45,322 nt of DNA from JAUILA01 sp964563925. GTDB lineage: Bacteria; Bacteroidota; Bacteroidia; Cytophagales; Cyclobacteriaceae. Of this stretch, positions 6,961 to 14,838 are shown in pieces. The position numbers were made by a program, and so were the translations under genes. The stretch spans positions 1 to 45,322 of the forward strand of contig CAZLZD010000036.1 of assembly GCA_964563925.1 (NCBI GenBank), in the 5' to 3' direction. Position 1 is the stretch's first letter. Each line of letters starts with the position of its first letter. The notes beneath the pieces are model-generated. The model searched no databases and was not told the DNA's origin. It saw nothing but the letters and a program-made list of their open reading frames with translations.

Positions 6961-8064
6961 TTATTGGAACGATAAGGTACTTTTTACCACCTTCATGAGT
7001 ATATGCTTTTCTTCTTCCCAGGTGAGCTCGATGCCCGGGTTACGTGTATAGAAGACCTTCGATTTCCATTCTTTCAGCAGGGAATTCGGATCCTGATCCG
7101 TAAGGGGGATGGCTGCATCATAGGTTCCGGCAAGGCGCACCCAGTCGGTTCGGGGCTCCAGGAAGAAGGGCAGGCCCAATGCCAGGTATTCATATAGCTT
7201 GGTAGGTATTTTACCCGTCGTACTCAGATGACCCCCGTACCAGATGATTCCTGCATCTGCCAGGTCAAGTGCCCGCAGGATGTCATCATGAGCCACTGGT
7301 TTCTCACCACTGGTCAGGGTTACCCAGGGGCAATCTGCGACCAGGTCCTGAAGGTGATCACGGAACCCGGCATCGGGTGCGAATCCGATGATATGCAGAC
7401 AAACCGCTTCATCCACATCGTGCAGATCCCTGGCCACTTCAACCGCCTTAAGAACGCCGGTGTGCGGGGCCAGGGTACCGCTGAACACGAGTTTTCGTCT
7501 CGTTCGATTCCTGGGTATTCCGGGATTGCCCATGTATTTATTCTCCAGTACGGTAAACCGGCCGTCCAGCCCCTGCAGCTGTTCGGCATAAATGCTTTCA
7601 GCCAGTAAATAATGGTCTGTGTGCGGCCGGGCCAGTTTTTCGAGCAAGGTGACCATGCCGGCCAGAAGGTGACGGATGCCCCACGGGTAGTGTCGCTGGG
7701 AAGTCAGGTTCAGTCGGTAATTCTCCTGCACATCATAAATCCATCGGAAGGAGTGTTGCCGGTGGTACCAGAGCAGGGCGGGAATCAGTTCGGGTGTGGA
7801 GGAGATGATCAGGTCCGGACGGATTTTTTGGAGAATGTCCAGTATTTTCCACGGTATCATAAAACGTCTCCACGATTGCCTCCGGAAAAAAGGAAGGGGA
7901 AAAAAGTTGATATTGGGCGCATCCTGCGGTTTATTTGCGGGGAATCCTATGATATTAACCTCATATTTAGTTGATTCACCTAAAGACAGTCCGATTTTTT
8001 CGTATAACCGCGTATCGTCCAGGGGCTTAAGGATGGAGAGGATAGCGATAACGGGCCGTTTCAT
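6961..8064 (-). CDS. GT4-like glycosyltransferase
   Basis: This 367-residue cytosolic or membrane-associated glycosyltransferase has a GT-B outline. Residues 1-180 resemble a GT4 acceptor-side domain (DLIISSTPELIPALLW region), and the C-terminal half has the nucleotide-sugar domain. The PTKLYEYLALGLP motif (about 292-304) is the glycogen-phosphorylase-like E-containing loop common to GT4 enzymes. Sugar and acceptor cannot be told. It lies apart from the glycosyltransferase cluster at 37.5-40.4 kb. It precedes the tro operon on the same strand with 119 bases between, including that operon's operator, and is divergent from dapD. Confidence 0.82.
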   Translation of the reverse strand: MKRPVIAILSILKPLDDTRLYEKIGLSLGESTKYEVNIIGFPANKPQDAPNINFFPLPFFRRQSWRRFMIPWKILDILQKIRPDLIISSTPELIPALLWYHRQHSFRWIYDVQENYRLNLTSQRHYPWGIRHLLAGMVTLLEKLARPHTDHYLLAESIYAEQLQGLDGRFTVLENKYMGNPGIPRNRTRRKLVFSGTLAPHTGVLKAVEVARDLHDVDEAVCLHIIGFAPDAGFRDHLQDLVADCPWVTLTSGEKPVAHDDILRALDLADAGIIWYGGHLSTTGKIPTKLYEYLALGLPFFLEPRTDWVRLAGTYDAAIPLTDQDPNSLLKEWKSKVFYTRNPGIELTWEEEKHILMKVVKSTLSFQ

Positions 8065-8089
8065 GGCAGTAAGTTTACTTTATAAATAG

Positions 8090-8097
8090 CAAAATTA
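8090..8097 (-). promoter_or_regulatory. Possible -7 box TAATTTTG of the glycosyltransferase gene
   Basis: On the minus strand the sequence fits TAnnTTTG exactly and lies about 25 bases before the ATG at 8064. No TTTG was found at -33, so support is partial. It sits in the 37-base gap to dapD. Confidence 0.35.
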
Positions 8098-8101
8098 AGG
8101 A

Positions 8102-8914
8102 ATGGACCTCAAGGAAATTATCGAATCAGCCTGGGACAACCGGGAAAGACTCAAGGAAAAAGAAGTGCAGATCGCCATTAAAACGATCATCAGTGATCTT
8201 GATGCCGGGACAAGGCGTGTAGCCGAACCGGATGGTGAGAATTGGAAAGTGAATGAATGGATCAAAAAAGCAGTTATTCTCTATTTTCCCCTTCGTAAGA
8301 TGCAGCTGATTGAAGTGGGGCCATTTCAGTTCCATGACAAAATAGGCCTGAAACAGAATTACGATAAGCTGGGGGTTCGTGTCGTTCCGCATGCGATTGC
8401 GCGCTACGGGGCATACCTTAGTTCAGGGGTGGTTATGATGCCTTCGTACGTGAATATCGGTGCCTACGTCGATTCAGGTACCATGGTGGATACCTGGGCA
8501 ACGGTCGGAAGCTGTGCGCAGATCGGTAAAAATGTACACCTGAGCGGTGGAGTCGGCATAGGAGGGGTCCTGGAACCCGTACAGGCTGCCCCGGTCATCG
8601 TGGAAGATAACGCCTTTATCGGAAGCCGGTGTATTGTCGTGGAAGGAGTAAGGATTGGTAGCGAAGCAGTGCTGGGAGCCAATGTGACCCTGACGGCAAG
8701 TTCGCGTATTATTGATGTAACCCAGGACAAGCCCGTCGAATACAAGGGATATGTGCCCCCGCGTTCTGTGGTGATCCCAGGTACGATGCCGAAGAAATTT
8801 CCTGCGGGAGAATACCAGGTACCCTGTGCCCTGATCATCGGTCAGCGCAAGGAATCTACCGATAAGAAAACATCATTGAACGATGCATTGCGTCAAAATG
8901 ATGTAGCGGTATAA
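8102..8914 (+). CDS. dapD: 2,3,4,5-tetrahydropyridine-2,6-dicarboxylate N-succinyltransferase
   Basis: DapD transfers succinyl from succinyl-CoA to tetrahydrodipicolinate in the succinylase branch of lysine and meso-diaminopimelate synthesis. The 270-residue length is typical. An N-terminal helical domain is followed by a left-handed beta-helix built of hexapeptide repeats (about 105-230: VVMMPSYVNIGAYV, then GVGIGGVLEP, IGSRCIVVEGVRIG). The FQFHDK and VPPRSVVIPG stretches are family-typical. The ATG is 37 bases from the divergent glycosyltransferase start. No other dap gene is present in the window. Confidence 0.96.
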   Translation: MDLKEIIESAWDNRERLKEKEVQIAIKTIISDLDAGTRRVAEPDGENWKVNEWIKKAVILYFPLRKMQLIEVGPFQFHDKIGLKQNYDKLGVRVVPHAIARYGAYLSSGVVMMPSYVNIGAYVDSGTMVDTWATVGSCAQIGKNVHLSGGVGIGGVLEPVQAAPVIVEDNAFIGSRCIVVEGVRIGSEAVLGANVTLTASSRIIDVTQDKPVEYKGYVPPRSVVIPGTMPKKFPAGEYQVPCALIIGQRKESTDKKTSLNDALRQNDVAV

Positions 8915-8931
8915 TATATCTGGCATTTTCT

Positions 8932-8954
8932 TTGTTATTCTAATAGAAAAACAA
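8932..8954. repeat. AT-rich imperfect inverted repeat between dapD and the DUF3108 gene
   Basis: TTGTTATTCT (8932-8941) and AGAAAAACAA (8945-8954) pair with one mismatch around a three-base loop. It lies just upstream of the DUF3108 start. It has no GC core, so it is a poor terminator. Confidence 0.25.
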
Positions 8955-8962
8955 GGTAAATC

Positions 8963-9775
8963 ATGCGCATTCCTATCATTTTAACCCTAATTACCGGTAC
9001 ACTGCTGATGTCAGGATACATTATCAGTTCATTTATACCGGTGCGTCAGGACAGTTTTTCGCGTGGCGAACGCCTCGGATACCAGGTAAATTTTGGCTGG
9101 TTTTCCGTGGGTGATGCAGAGACGCTTATCGATGAAAAGCTGAAATATGTGAATGGGCGTCCGTCTTATAAAATCGATGTGTACGGAAAGACCACAGGTA
9201 TGGTGGACTGGCTGGCTAAGGTGGATGATCACTGGGGGGCTGTAATAGATACGGCTGCCCTGGTACCGCATGTGAGCTATCGTAATATAAAGGAGGGTAA
9301 CTATCGGAAGAATGAGGTTACGCGATTTGATCACATCTCAGGGGTGGCCGAGACAAAGACCCTGGACCAGAAAACAGGCAAATACAAAGAACCAGAAGTC
9401 TATGAAACGCCAAGGGATATACGGGATTTACTGGCCGGGTTCCTTTATATGAGGAGTCAGGACTACAGCCAGATGAAACCCGGTGATTCCTTTCAGATAA
9501 AGGGGTTCCTCGAAGATACGGTTTATCATATGGACCTCGTCTATGAAGGAAAAGAGAAGGTGAAGACCAAAGCCGGGAAGTTCAGGGCTATCAAGCTCAC
9601 GCCGATCATGCCCGACGGTGATCTGTTTGACGGCAAGCGCTCTGTGCACGTATGGATTTCCGATGACCGGAACCATATTCCCCTGCTGATCAAGGCAAAA
9701 ATGTTCATTGGCTCCACATCTATAGAGCTGAAAGATTATGACCGCTTACGGAATCCACTGGAATCCAGGATGTAA
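8963..9775 (+). CDS. DUF3108 family exported protein
   Basis: This 270-residue protein has a hydrophobic N-terminus (about 1-24) that looks like a signal peptide or anchor. A DUF3108 domain follows from about 35 to the end, recognised by the GERLGYQVNFGWFSVGDAE opening and the late VHVWISDDRNHIPLLIKAKM segment. DUF3108 proteins are predicted periplasmic beta-rich proteins of unknown function. Some sequence features recall the lipid-handling folds of the cell envelope, but no activity can be assigned. It lies 48 bases after dapD and may share its transcript. Confidence 0.85.
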   Translation: MRIPIILTLITGTLLMSGYIISSFIPVRQDSFSRGERLGYQVNFGWFSVGDAETLIDEKLKYVNGRPSYKIDVYGKTTGMVDWLAKVDDHWGAVIDTAALVPHVSYRNIKEGNYRKNEVTRFDHISGVAETKTLDQKTGKYKEPEVYETPRDIRDLLAGFLYMRSQDYSQMKPGDSFQIKGFLEDTVYHMDLVYEGKEKVKTKAGKFRAIKLTPIMPDGDLFDGKRSVHVWISDDRNHIPLLIKAKMFIGSTSIELKDYDRLRNPLESRM

Positions 9776-9829
9776 GATATCGGTATAAGATTATCCTGAT
9801 TAACTGGCAGGAATTTGTTATACTCGCAT

Positions 9830-10558
9830 ATGTATCTCTGGCTTATCATCGCCGCTGTAACGTGGCAACAGGGAACGGAAGTCATTACCTTTCCGTCGGC
9901 TGACGGAGTGATGATAACCGCTGATCTTTATGCCCCGCATGGCAAAGAGGCTCCGTTCATCATTCTCTTTCACCAGGCCAACTGGAGCCGGGGTGAATAT
10001 ATGGAGATTGCCCCGAAACTAAACGAGATGGGATATAACTGCCTGGCCGTCGACCTGCGTTCGGGCGGAACGATCAACAATGTGCCTAATCAAACCAAAA
10101 ATGCTGCCCTGGCAAAACTGAAGGGAACAGAATATATAGATGCCCTGCCGGATGTGGTAGCGGCGGTTAATTACGCCGACAAGCACCTTGCCGAAGGCAA
10201 GCTTATCCTGTGGGGCAGTTCTTATTCTTCCTCGCTGGTGCTGAAAACCGCGGCAGACATGCCTGACCGGGTGGATGCGGTGCTTGCTTTTTCACCTGGA
10301 GAATATTTTACCTCGCAGGGCAAGCCCCGGGATTATATCACGTCGGATATGCACAAACTCACGCAGCCCGTATTCATTACCTCGGCGCACAATGAAAAGA
10401 GTAACTGGTGGGGAATGTATGTAGCAATCTCAGGATCCAGGAAAACGTATTTTTGGCCGTCTTCCACCGGCAACCATGGCTCCAGGGCACTATGGTCCAA
10501 GTTTCCTGATTCCCGCGAATACTGGAAAGCGGTGAAAACCTTCCTTGATGGTATCTGA
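9830..10558 (+). CDS. Alpha/beta hydrolase, dienelactone-hydrolase-like
   Basis: The 242-residue protein has a short hydrophobic N-terminus, probably a signal peptide, then an alpha/beta-hydrolase core. The oxyanion region is IILFHQANWS. The nucleophile elbow is GSSYSSS with Ser131 (numbered from this ATG), and a C-terminal GNHGS probably carries the catalytic His. The elbow lacks the second Gly of the classic GxSxG. The expected acid position reads SAHNEKS instead of containing a clear Asp. An upstream TTG at 9815 is in frame, but the only purine-rich site is directly against it, so the ATG is preferred. The substrate is unknown. Confidence 0.78.
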   Translation: MYLWLIIAAVTWQQGTEVITFPSADGVMITADLYAPHGKEAPFIILFHQANWSRGEYMEIAPKLNEMGYNCLAVDLRSGGTINNVPNQTKNAALAKLKGTEYIDALPDVVAAVNYADKHLAEGKLILWGSSYSSSLVLKTAADMPDRVDAVLAFSPGEYFTSQGKPRDYITSDMHKLTQPVFITSAHNEKSNWWGMYVAISGSRKTYFWPSSTGNHGSRALWSKFPDSREYWKAVKTFLDGI

Positions 10559-10574
10559 ACAAACGTAAAAACTG

Positions 10575-10582
10575 TATCTTTG
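10575..10582 (+). promoter_or_regulatory. -7 box TATCTTTG of the TPR lipoprotein gene
   Basis: TATCTTTG matches TAnnTTTG and is followed by GCACC, a frequent context for Bacteroidota transcription starts. The predicted start (about 10586-10588) coincides with the left arm of the hairpin at 10587-10605. No good TTTG was found at the -33 distance. Confidence 0.5.
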
Positions 10583-10586
10583 CACC

Positions 10587-10605
10587 AAGTGGCATTTGGC
10601 CACTT
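10587..10605 (+). terminator. Hairpin plus T-tract between the hydrolase and TPR genes
   Basis: AAGTGGC (10587-10593) and GCCACTT (10599-10605) form a perfect 7-bp stem with a five-base loop, followed by ATTTTTTT. It lies 29 bases after the hydrolase stop, as expected for an intrinsic terminator. However, the predicted start of the next transcript is at its left arm, so it could instead be a 5' leader hairpin. Confidence 0.6.
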
Positions 10606-10632
10606 ATTTTTTTAACAAAGAGAATTAGAGAG

Positions 10633-11232
10633 ATGAAGAATATACTGGCGATCATCGGTATCTCAGCGTGCTTACTTGCCGGATGTGGCGACGAGAGCTC
10701 GAATGTCGGTGACTCGTACTATAAAAGTGGCAATTATGAAGAGGCGATAGAGGCCTACTCGGAATACCTCAGGCTCGAGCCTACCCACATAAAATCACTG
10801 TATAACCGCGGCAGGGCTTACCAGGAGCTGGAACAATACGAGAAGGCACTGGCCGATTTCAATGCCGTGATCAAGGAAGACCCCAATAATATCAATGCCT
10901 TGCTAAGCCTGGCCAATGACTTCTACTATCGTCAGAAAGATTATGAGAATGCTATTTTTTATGCCGACAAGGTATTGAAAATCGATGCGAACAGTGAAGT
11001 TGCCTACAACATTAAGGGGAAAGCCTACCAAAAACTGGGGAAGCTTTCTGAAGCCATGGAGGCCTATAATGATGCGATCAGTGTGAATGACCGGTATGCA
11101 GATGCCTATATAGCCAGGGGTTCTCTTCGCCTGTATCTGAAACAGTCGTCCAGGGCATGCAGCGATTTCCAGATGGCACGGAATCTCGGAGCCGGCGGTG
11201 CGGATGAATTATTGAAGAAATACTGCGAATAA
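10633..11232 (+). CDS. TPR-repeat lipoprotein
   Basis: This 199-residue protein has a lipoprotein signal ending in LLAGC (Cys18). About four tetratricopeptide repeats follow (residues about 25-180), with the usual Gly/Ala/Tyr/Ala spacing, for example YYKSGNYEEAIEAYSEYL. After the last repeat come RACSDFQMARNLGAGGADEL and a C-terminal Cys-Glu. TPR lipoproteins usually act as scaffolds at the envelope. No partner is evident from the context, and both neighbours seem to be separate transcription units. Confidence 0.88.
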   Translation: MKNILAIIGISACLLAGCGDESSNVGDSYYKSGNYEEAIEAYSEYLRLEPTHIKSLYNRGRAYQELEQYEKALADFNAVIKEDPNNINALLSLANDFYYRQKDYENAIFYADKVLKIDANSEVAYNIKGKAYQKLGKLSEAMEAYNDAISVNDRYADAYIARGSLRLYLKQSSRACSDFQMARNLGAGGADELLKKYCE

Positions 11233-11304
11233 CACAATTTTTTAACCTAATCTTGATGTAGATCCTGTTGATTATTAAGCAGTTGTTGAATAGTTTTACC
11301 TAAG

Positions 11305-11356
11305 AAGTTCACCGATCCAGGTGACTCAATGGAAGGCAGTGAACCCTTCTTATTTT
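11305..11356. repeat. Long imperfect inverted repeat before the DUF4332 gene
   Basis: AAGAAGTTCAC pairs with GTGAACCCTTCTT if two bases bulge, with a loop of about 26 bases. It is followed by ATTTTAAT. It may end the TPR transcript or structure the leader of the next gene. Support comes from pairing alone. Confidence 0.3.
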
Positions 11357-11379
11357 AATAATAAACTTAGTTAAACATT

Positions 11380-11784
11380 ATGGCAACAATTACTGATATT
11401 GAAGGTATCGGTCCGGCCCTTGAAAAGAAATTTCATGCAGCCGGCATCAAAACAACCGAGGGACTCCTGAAAGCCTGCTGCGATAAAAAGGGCAGGAAAC
11501 AGATCGCCGAACAAACCGGAATTGAAGAGTCTAAAATCCTCAAGTTTGCAAACTTTGCAGACCTGTACCGGATCAAGGGGGTAGGAAGTGAGTATTCTGA
11601 ACTGCTTGAAGCTGCGGGAGTGGATACGGTTAAGGAACTCAGAAACCGGAATGCGGCGAATCTCCACGCGAAAATGGTGGAAGTGAATGAGTCCAAAAAA
11701 CTGGTCCGCCAGGTACCCAGCCTTTCTCAGGTAGAAGCATATATTGAGGGTGCCAAGTCACTGGAACCGGTTATCACACACTGA
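11380..11784 (+). CDS. DUF4332 helix-hairpin-helix protein
   Basis: The 134-residue protein matches DUF4332. It has two helix-hairpin-helix-like units, IEGIGPALEKKFHAAGI (about 6-22) and IKGVGSEYSELLEAAGV (about 64-80), each with a GxG turn as in non-specific DNA-binding HhH motifs. There is no signal peptide, so it should be cytoplasmic. DNA or nucleic-acid binding is inferred from the motif and is not proven for this family. It appears monocistronic and ends at a strong terminator shared with the convergent DUF853 gene. Confidence 0.85.
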   Translation: MATITDIEGIGPALEKKFHAAGIKTTEGLLKACCDKKGRKQIAEQTGIEESKILKFANFADLYRIKGVGSEYSELLEAAGVDTVKELRNRNAANLHAKMVEVNESKKLVRQVPSLSQVEAYIEGAKSLEPVITH

Positions 11785-11807
11785 CCTGATCCGGATTATA
11801 GTCTTTC

Positions 11808-11837
11808 AGAAGCTCGTCAGAAAATTGACGAGCTTCT
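11808..11837 (+). terminator. Intrinsic terminator with a perfect 12-bp stem
   Basis: AGAAGCTCGTCA (11808-11819) pairs perfectly with TGACGAGCTTCT (11826-11837) around GAAAAT, followed by TCTTTTT. It ends the DUF4332 transcript. The stop codon of the convergent DUF853 gene (11817-11819) lies inside the left arm. Confidence 0.88.
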
Positions 11838-13361
11838 TCTTTTTGAGCGCGGCTTTACGCCAAGTGTCCCCAGCAGACCGCGGGTTAGCTCCCGCATCAA
11901 TGTACGCCCGAGTTGCCGTACCATCGTGTTCTTTGATAATTCTTCCAGTACCGAGGCTTCTTCCTCCCGTTGTTTTCTTACTTCCGGGGCTTTTGCCTTT
12001 TCTTCGGCCAGTTCAAGCTTTTTTTCAAGCATTTCATAGGCGCTTTCCCGGTCTATCCGTTCATTATACTCCGCAGCAATTTCACTTGACCGTAGTATAC
12101 CTTTCAGCTCCTCTTCGCTGAGTACATCCATCCTTGACCGGGGTGCGACCAGCAAAGTAGCAGCCAGTGGGGTCGGAATGCCTTTTTCATTTAACACCGT
12201 TACAAGCGCCTCGCCAATGCCAAGTGAAGTGAGCTGTTCATCCACATCGTAATAGTCGGTCGGCGGAAAATTCTCCGCGACCAGCTTGATCTTTTTGCGG
12301 TCCTTCGCCGTAAACGCCCGCAGGGCATGCTGAATCCTGAATCCAAGCTGACTCAGGATATTCTCGGGAATGTCGGAAGGAACCTGTGTACAGAAATAGA
12401 GTCCGACCCCTTTCGACCGGATCAGCTTTACCACCGCATCAAGCTGGGAAAGAAGTGCGGAAGATGCTTCCTTGAAGATCAGGTGGGCCTCATCAATGAA
12501 AATCACCAGCCTTGGCTTGTCCTGATCCCCCTGTTCCGGGAAGGTGGAATAGATCTCGGCCAGCAGGCACAGCATAAAGGTGGAGAATAGTTTTGGCTTG
12601 TCCTGTATATCGGTGAGCCGGAGAATGCTTATTATACCCCGTCCCTGGTCGTCCTGCCTCAATAAATCGGCCGTATCAAACGACTTTTCCCCAAAGAACT
12701 CTGCGGCGCCCTGCTGTTCAAGTTCAATGATCTTCCGGTTGATCGTCCCGATGGATGCGGAAGAAATCCGCCCGTATTCCTTTTCCATATCCTCCTTGCC
12801 GTCATCCATCACATGCTGGAGCACCTTTTTCAGGTCTTTCAGGTCCAGTAGTGGCATTTTCTTGTCGTCGCAATACTTGAAGATCATGGACAGGATGCCG
12901 GACTGGGTATCGTTGAGTCCGAGCATCTTGGACAGCAAAACCGGTCCGAATTCCGAAACCGTCGCCCGCATGCGCACCCCCATATCTTCCGAAATCGTTA
13001 ATGGCTCGATGGTATACGCCGAGGGGGAATGCGGAATGCCGATGGCATCGTGTCGTTCATCAATCTTCGGATGGCCGGGACTTGACCTCCCCAGTCCGCT
13101 CAGATCCCCCTTTATATCCATAAGAAGCACCGGAACCCCGGCGTCAGCCAGTCCTTCTGCCATAACCTGCAGGGTTTTGGTCTTGCCCGTACCGGTGGCA
13201 CCGGCAATCAGTCCGTGCCGGTTCATTGTTTTGAGCGGGGCCTTAATGATCGCCCCGGCAAGCGCCTGCCCGTCCAGCATGGCTGCACCGATGGTAATAT
13301 CCGGTCCCTTGAATGTATAGGAAGTTTGAATTAATGAGGAAAAGGCTTCGTGCTGCGACAT
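11817..13361 (-). CDS. HerA-like ATPase, DUF853 family
   Basis: This 514-residue protein belongs to the DUF853/YjgR group related to HerA/FtsK-type ATPases. Walker A is GATGTGKT (about 54-61). Walker B-like VIFIDEAHLIF lies near 290. A Q-rich/arginine segment follows (FCTQVPSDIPENIL). The C-terminal third is charged and partly coiled, ending in basic KPRSKRRSSS. Family members are cytoplasmic and of unknown role; DNA translocation is only an analogy. A longer reading frame begins at 13397 but would overlap the upstream gene, so the ATG at 13361, eleven bases after the dehydrogenase stop, is preferred. It probably shares the transcript of the dehydrogenase. Confidence 0.9.
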   Translation of the reverse strand: MSQHEAFSSLIQTSYTFKGPDITIGAAMLDGQALAGAIIKAPLKTMNRHGLIAGATGTGKTKTLQVMAEGLADAGVPVLLMDIKGDLSGLGRSSPGHPKIDERHDAIGIPHSPSAYTIEPLTISEDMGVRMRATVSEFGPVLLSKMLGLNDTQSGILSMIFKYCDDKKMPLLDLKDLKKVLQHVMDDGKEDMEKEYGRISSASIGTINRKIIELEQQGAAEFFGEKSFDTADLLRQDDQGRGIISILRLTDIQDKPKLFSTFMLCLLAEIYSTFPEQGDQDKPRLVIFIDEAHLIFKEASSALLSQLDAVVKLIRSKGVGLYFCTQVPSDIPENILSQLGFRIQHALRAFTAKDRKKIKLVAENFPPTDYYDVDEQLTSLGIGEALVTVLNEKGIPTPLAATLLVAPRSRMDVLSEEELKGILRSSEIAAEYNERIDRESAYEMLEKKLELAEEKAKAPEVRKQREEEASVLEELSKNTMVRQLGRTLMRELTRGLLGTLGVKPRSKRRSSSIF

Positions 13362-13371
13362 GGAGAATATT

Positions 13372-14259
13372 TTATTTAAACCGTGGGGATACGACAAGTT
13401 CCTTGGTGCCGTGTGACCAGTCGTAAAATCCGGATCCTGATTTCACGCCTTTGTGACCGGCCGTGACCATATTGACCAGCAGGGGACAGGGGGCATATTT
13501 AGGATTGCCAAACCCGTCATGTAGAACCCGCAGAATGGACAGGCATACATCCAGGCCAATGAAATCAGCCAGCTGCAGCGGTCCCATAGGATGCGCCATT
13601 CCGAGCTTCATAACCGTATCGATTTCACGTACACCGGCCACGCCTTCGTAAAGCGAACTGATCGCCTCGTTGATCATGGGCATCAGTATACGGTTTGCCA
13701 CAAATCCCGGGTAGTCATTAACTTCAACCGGATCTTTGCCCAGTTTTTCGGAAATCTCCATGATCGTCGCCGTCACTTCATCCGTGGTATCATATCCGCG
13801 GATGATCTCCACCAGCTTCATTACCGGAACGGGATTCATAAAATGCATGCCGATCACCTGCCCCGGGCGCCCAGTGCGGGAGGCAATGCGGGTAATGGAA
13901 ATGGATGAGGTGTTTGTGGCAAGGATCACTTCCTCCCCACAAAATTTATCCAGGTCCTCAAAAATGCGGAGTTTCAGGTCAACATTTTCCGTTGCGGCCT
14001 CTACCACCAGCTGGCATCCCTTTACACCTTCTTCCATCGAGGTGAATGTTTGGATATTCTTCAGCGTGGATTCTTTGTCAGCCCCGGTGATGAGCTCTTT
14101 GTTAACCTGGCGGTCCAGGTTCTTTCCAATGGTGGCAAGTCCCTTATCCAGTGCTTCCTGTGAAATATCGATGAGTGACACCTGGTATCCGTTTTGTGCA
14201 AAAACATGGGCGATGCCGTTACCCATGGTTCCGGATCCTATTACGGCAATTTGCTTCAT
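13372..14259 (-). CDS. 3-hydroxyacyl-CoA (3-hydroxybutyryl-CoA) dehydrogenase
   Basis: This 295-residue NAD(P)-dependent enzyme oxidises (S)-3-hydroxyacyl-CoA to 3-ketoacyl-CoA, as in beta-oxidation or butyrate/PHB-type metabolism. The Rossmann motif GSGTMG is at 8-13. The catalytic His139 (GMHFMNPVP) and Glu151 (KLVEII) are present. The C-terminal helical domain begins near YPGFVANRILMP. The ATG at 14259 starts directly before the KQIAVIGSG strand. An earlier in-frame start would add a non-conserved leader and is not favoured. A -7 box lies 34 bases upstream. Whether it serves fatty acid degradation or biosynthesis cannot be told from its neighbours. Confidence 0.93.
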   Translation of the reverse strand: MKQIAVIGSGTMGNGIAHVFAQNGYQVSLIDISQEALDKGLATIGKNLDRQVNKELITGADKESTLKNIQTFTSMEEGVKGCQLVVEAATENVDLKLRIFEDLDKFCGEEVILATNTSSISITRIASRTGRPGQVIGMHFMNPVPVMKLVEIIRGYDTTDEVTATIMEISEKLGKDPVEVNDYPGFVANRILMPMINEAISSLYEGVAGVREIDTVMKLGMAHPMGPLQLADFIGLDVCLSILRVLHDGFGNPKYAPCPLLVNMVTAGHKGVKSGSGFYDWSHGTKELVVSPRFK

Positions 14260-14292
14260 ATGACTAGTTTGAATTTGTTTAGTGAATCGAAT

Positions 14293-14300
14293 CAAAGATA
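14293..14300 (-). promoter_or_regulatory. -7 box TATCTTTG of the 3-hydroxyacyl-CoA dehydrogenase gene
   Basis: On the minus strand TATCTTTG matches TAnnTTTG exactly, 33 bases before the ATG at 14259. A good -33 element was not found. Position in a divergent gap supports it. Confidence 0.45.
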
Positions 14301-14397
14301 CATTATTTGCCTCTTTTTTGAGAATTCAGATCGGGGTGTCGGATTATTTCTGCAACTGTCTTATATTAAGCCTGTTTTAACTTAAAAAGAGCAAAAA

Positions 14398-14808
14398 ATG
14401 ATTAAAGAATTCAAAGACTTCATTGCACGGGGGAATGTCCTCGAACTTGCCGTAGGTTTGATACTTGCAACCTATTTTGGAGCCATTGTAAAATCCTTCG
14501 TTGACGACATAATCATGCCCCCGATCGGCCAGATGATTGCAGGGGTGGATTTTTCTGAGCTGAAACTTGCCATCGGGGAAAAGACGCTCGAAGACGGCAC
14601 CATTGAAGCAGTGACAATTAATTACGGCACGTTTATCAACACGATCATTACCTTTATCATCGTCGGGTTCGCCGTTTTTTTGGTTGTGAAGGCGTACAAT
14701 AATTTCCTGAAGAAAAAGGAAGCGTCACCTGCACCTGCCGAACCGCCGGCACCCAGTAACCAGGAGAAGCTGCTCATGGAAATCCGTGACCTGCTCAAGA
14801 ACCAGTAA
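14398..14808 (+). CDS. mscL: Large-conductance mechanosensitive channel
   Basis: MscL is a homopentameric inner-membrane channel that releases solutes on hypo-osmotic shock. The 136-residue length is normal. The N-terminal amphipathic helix and TM1 contain FIARGNVLELAVGLILATYFGAIVKS-like residues, split here as FIARGNVLELAVG (8-20) and the Gly/Ala-rich gate region. TM2 is near 78-100. A cytoplasmic bundle ends in LMEIRDLLKNQ. A proline/alanine-rich linker (about 109-120) precedes it. The gene stands alone. Confidence 0.97.
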   Translation: MIKEFKDFIARGNVLELAVGLILATYFGAIVKSFVDDIIMPPIGQMIAGVDFSELKLAIGEKTLEDGTIEAVTINYGTFINTIITFIIVGFAVFLVVKAYNNFLKKKEASPAPAEPPAPSNQEKLLMEIRDLLKNQ

Positions 14809-14826
14809 ATTCCTGTAAATATTATG

Positions 14827-14834
14827 TACCTTCG
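14827..14834 (+). promoter_or_regulatory. -7 box TACCTTCG of the cvfB-like gene
   Basis: TACCTTCG is one base off TAnnTTTG and is followed by CCCT and then ATG at 14839. The geometry is the same as at mnmE (TACCTTTG, four bases, ATG). The predicted start of transcription is at the ATG itself. No clear -33 element is present. Confidence 0.45.
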
Positions 14835-14838
14835 CCCT

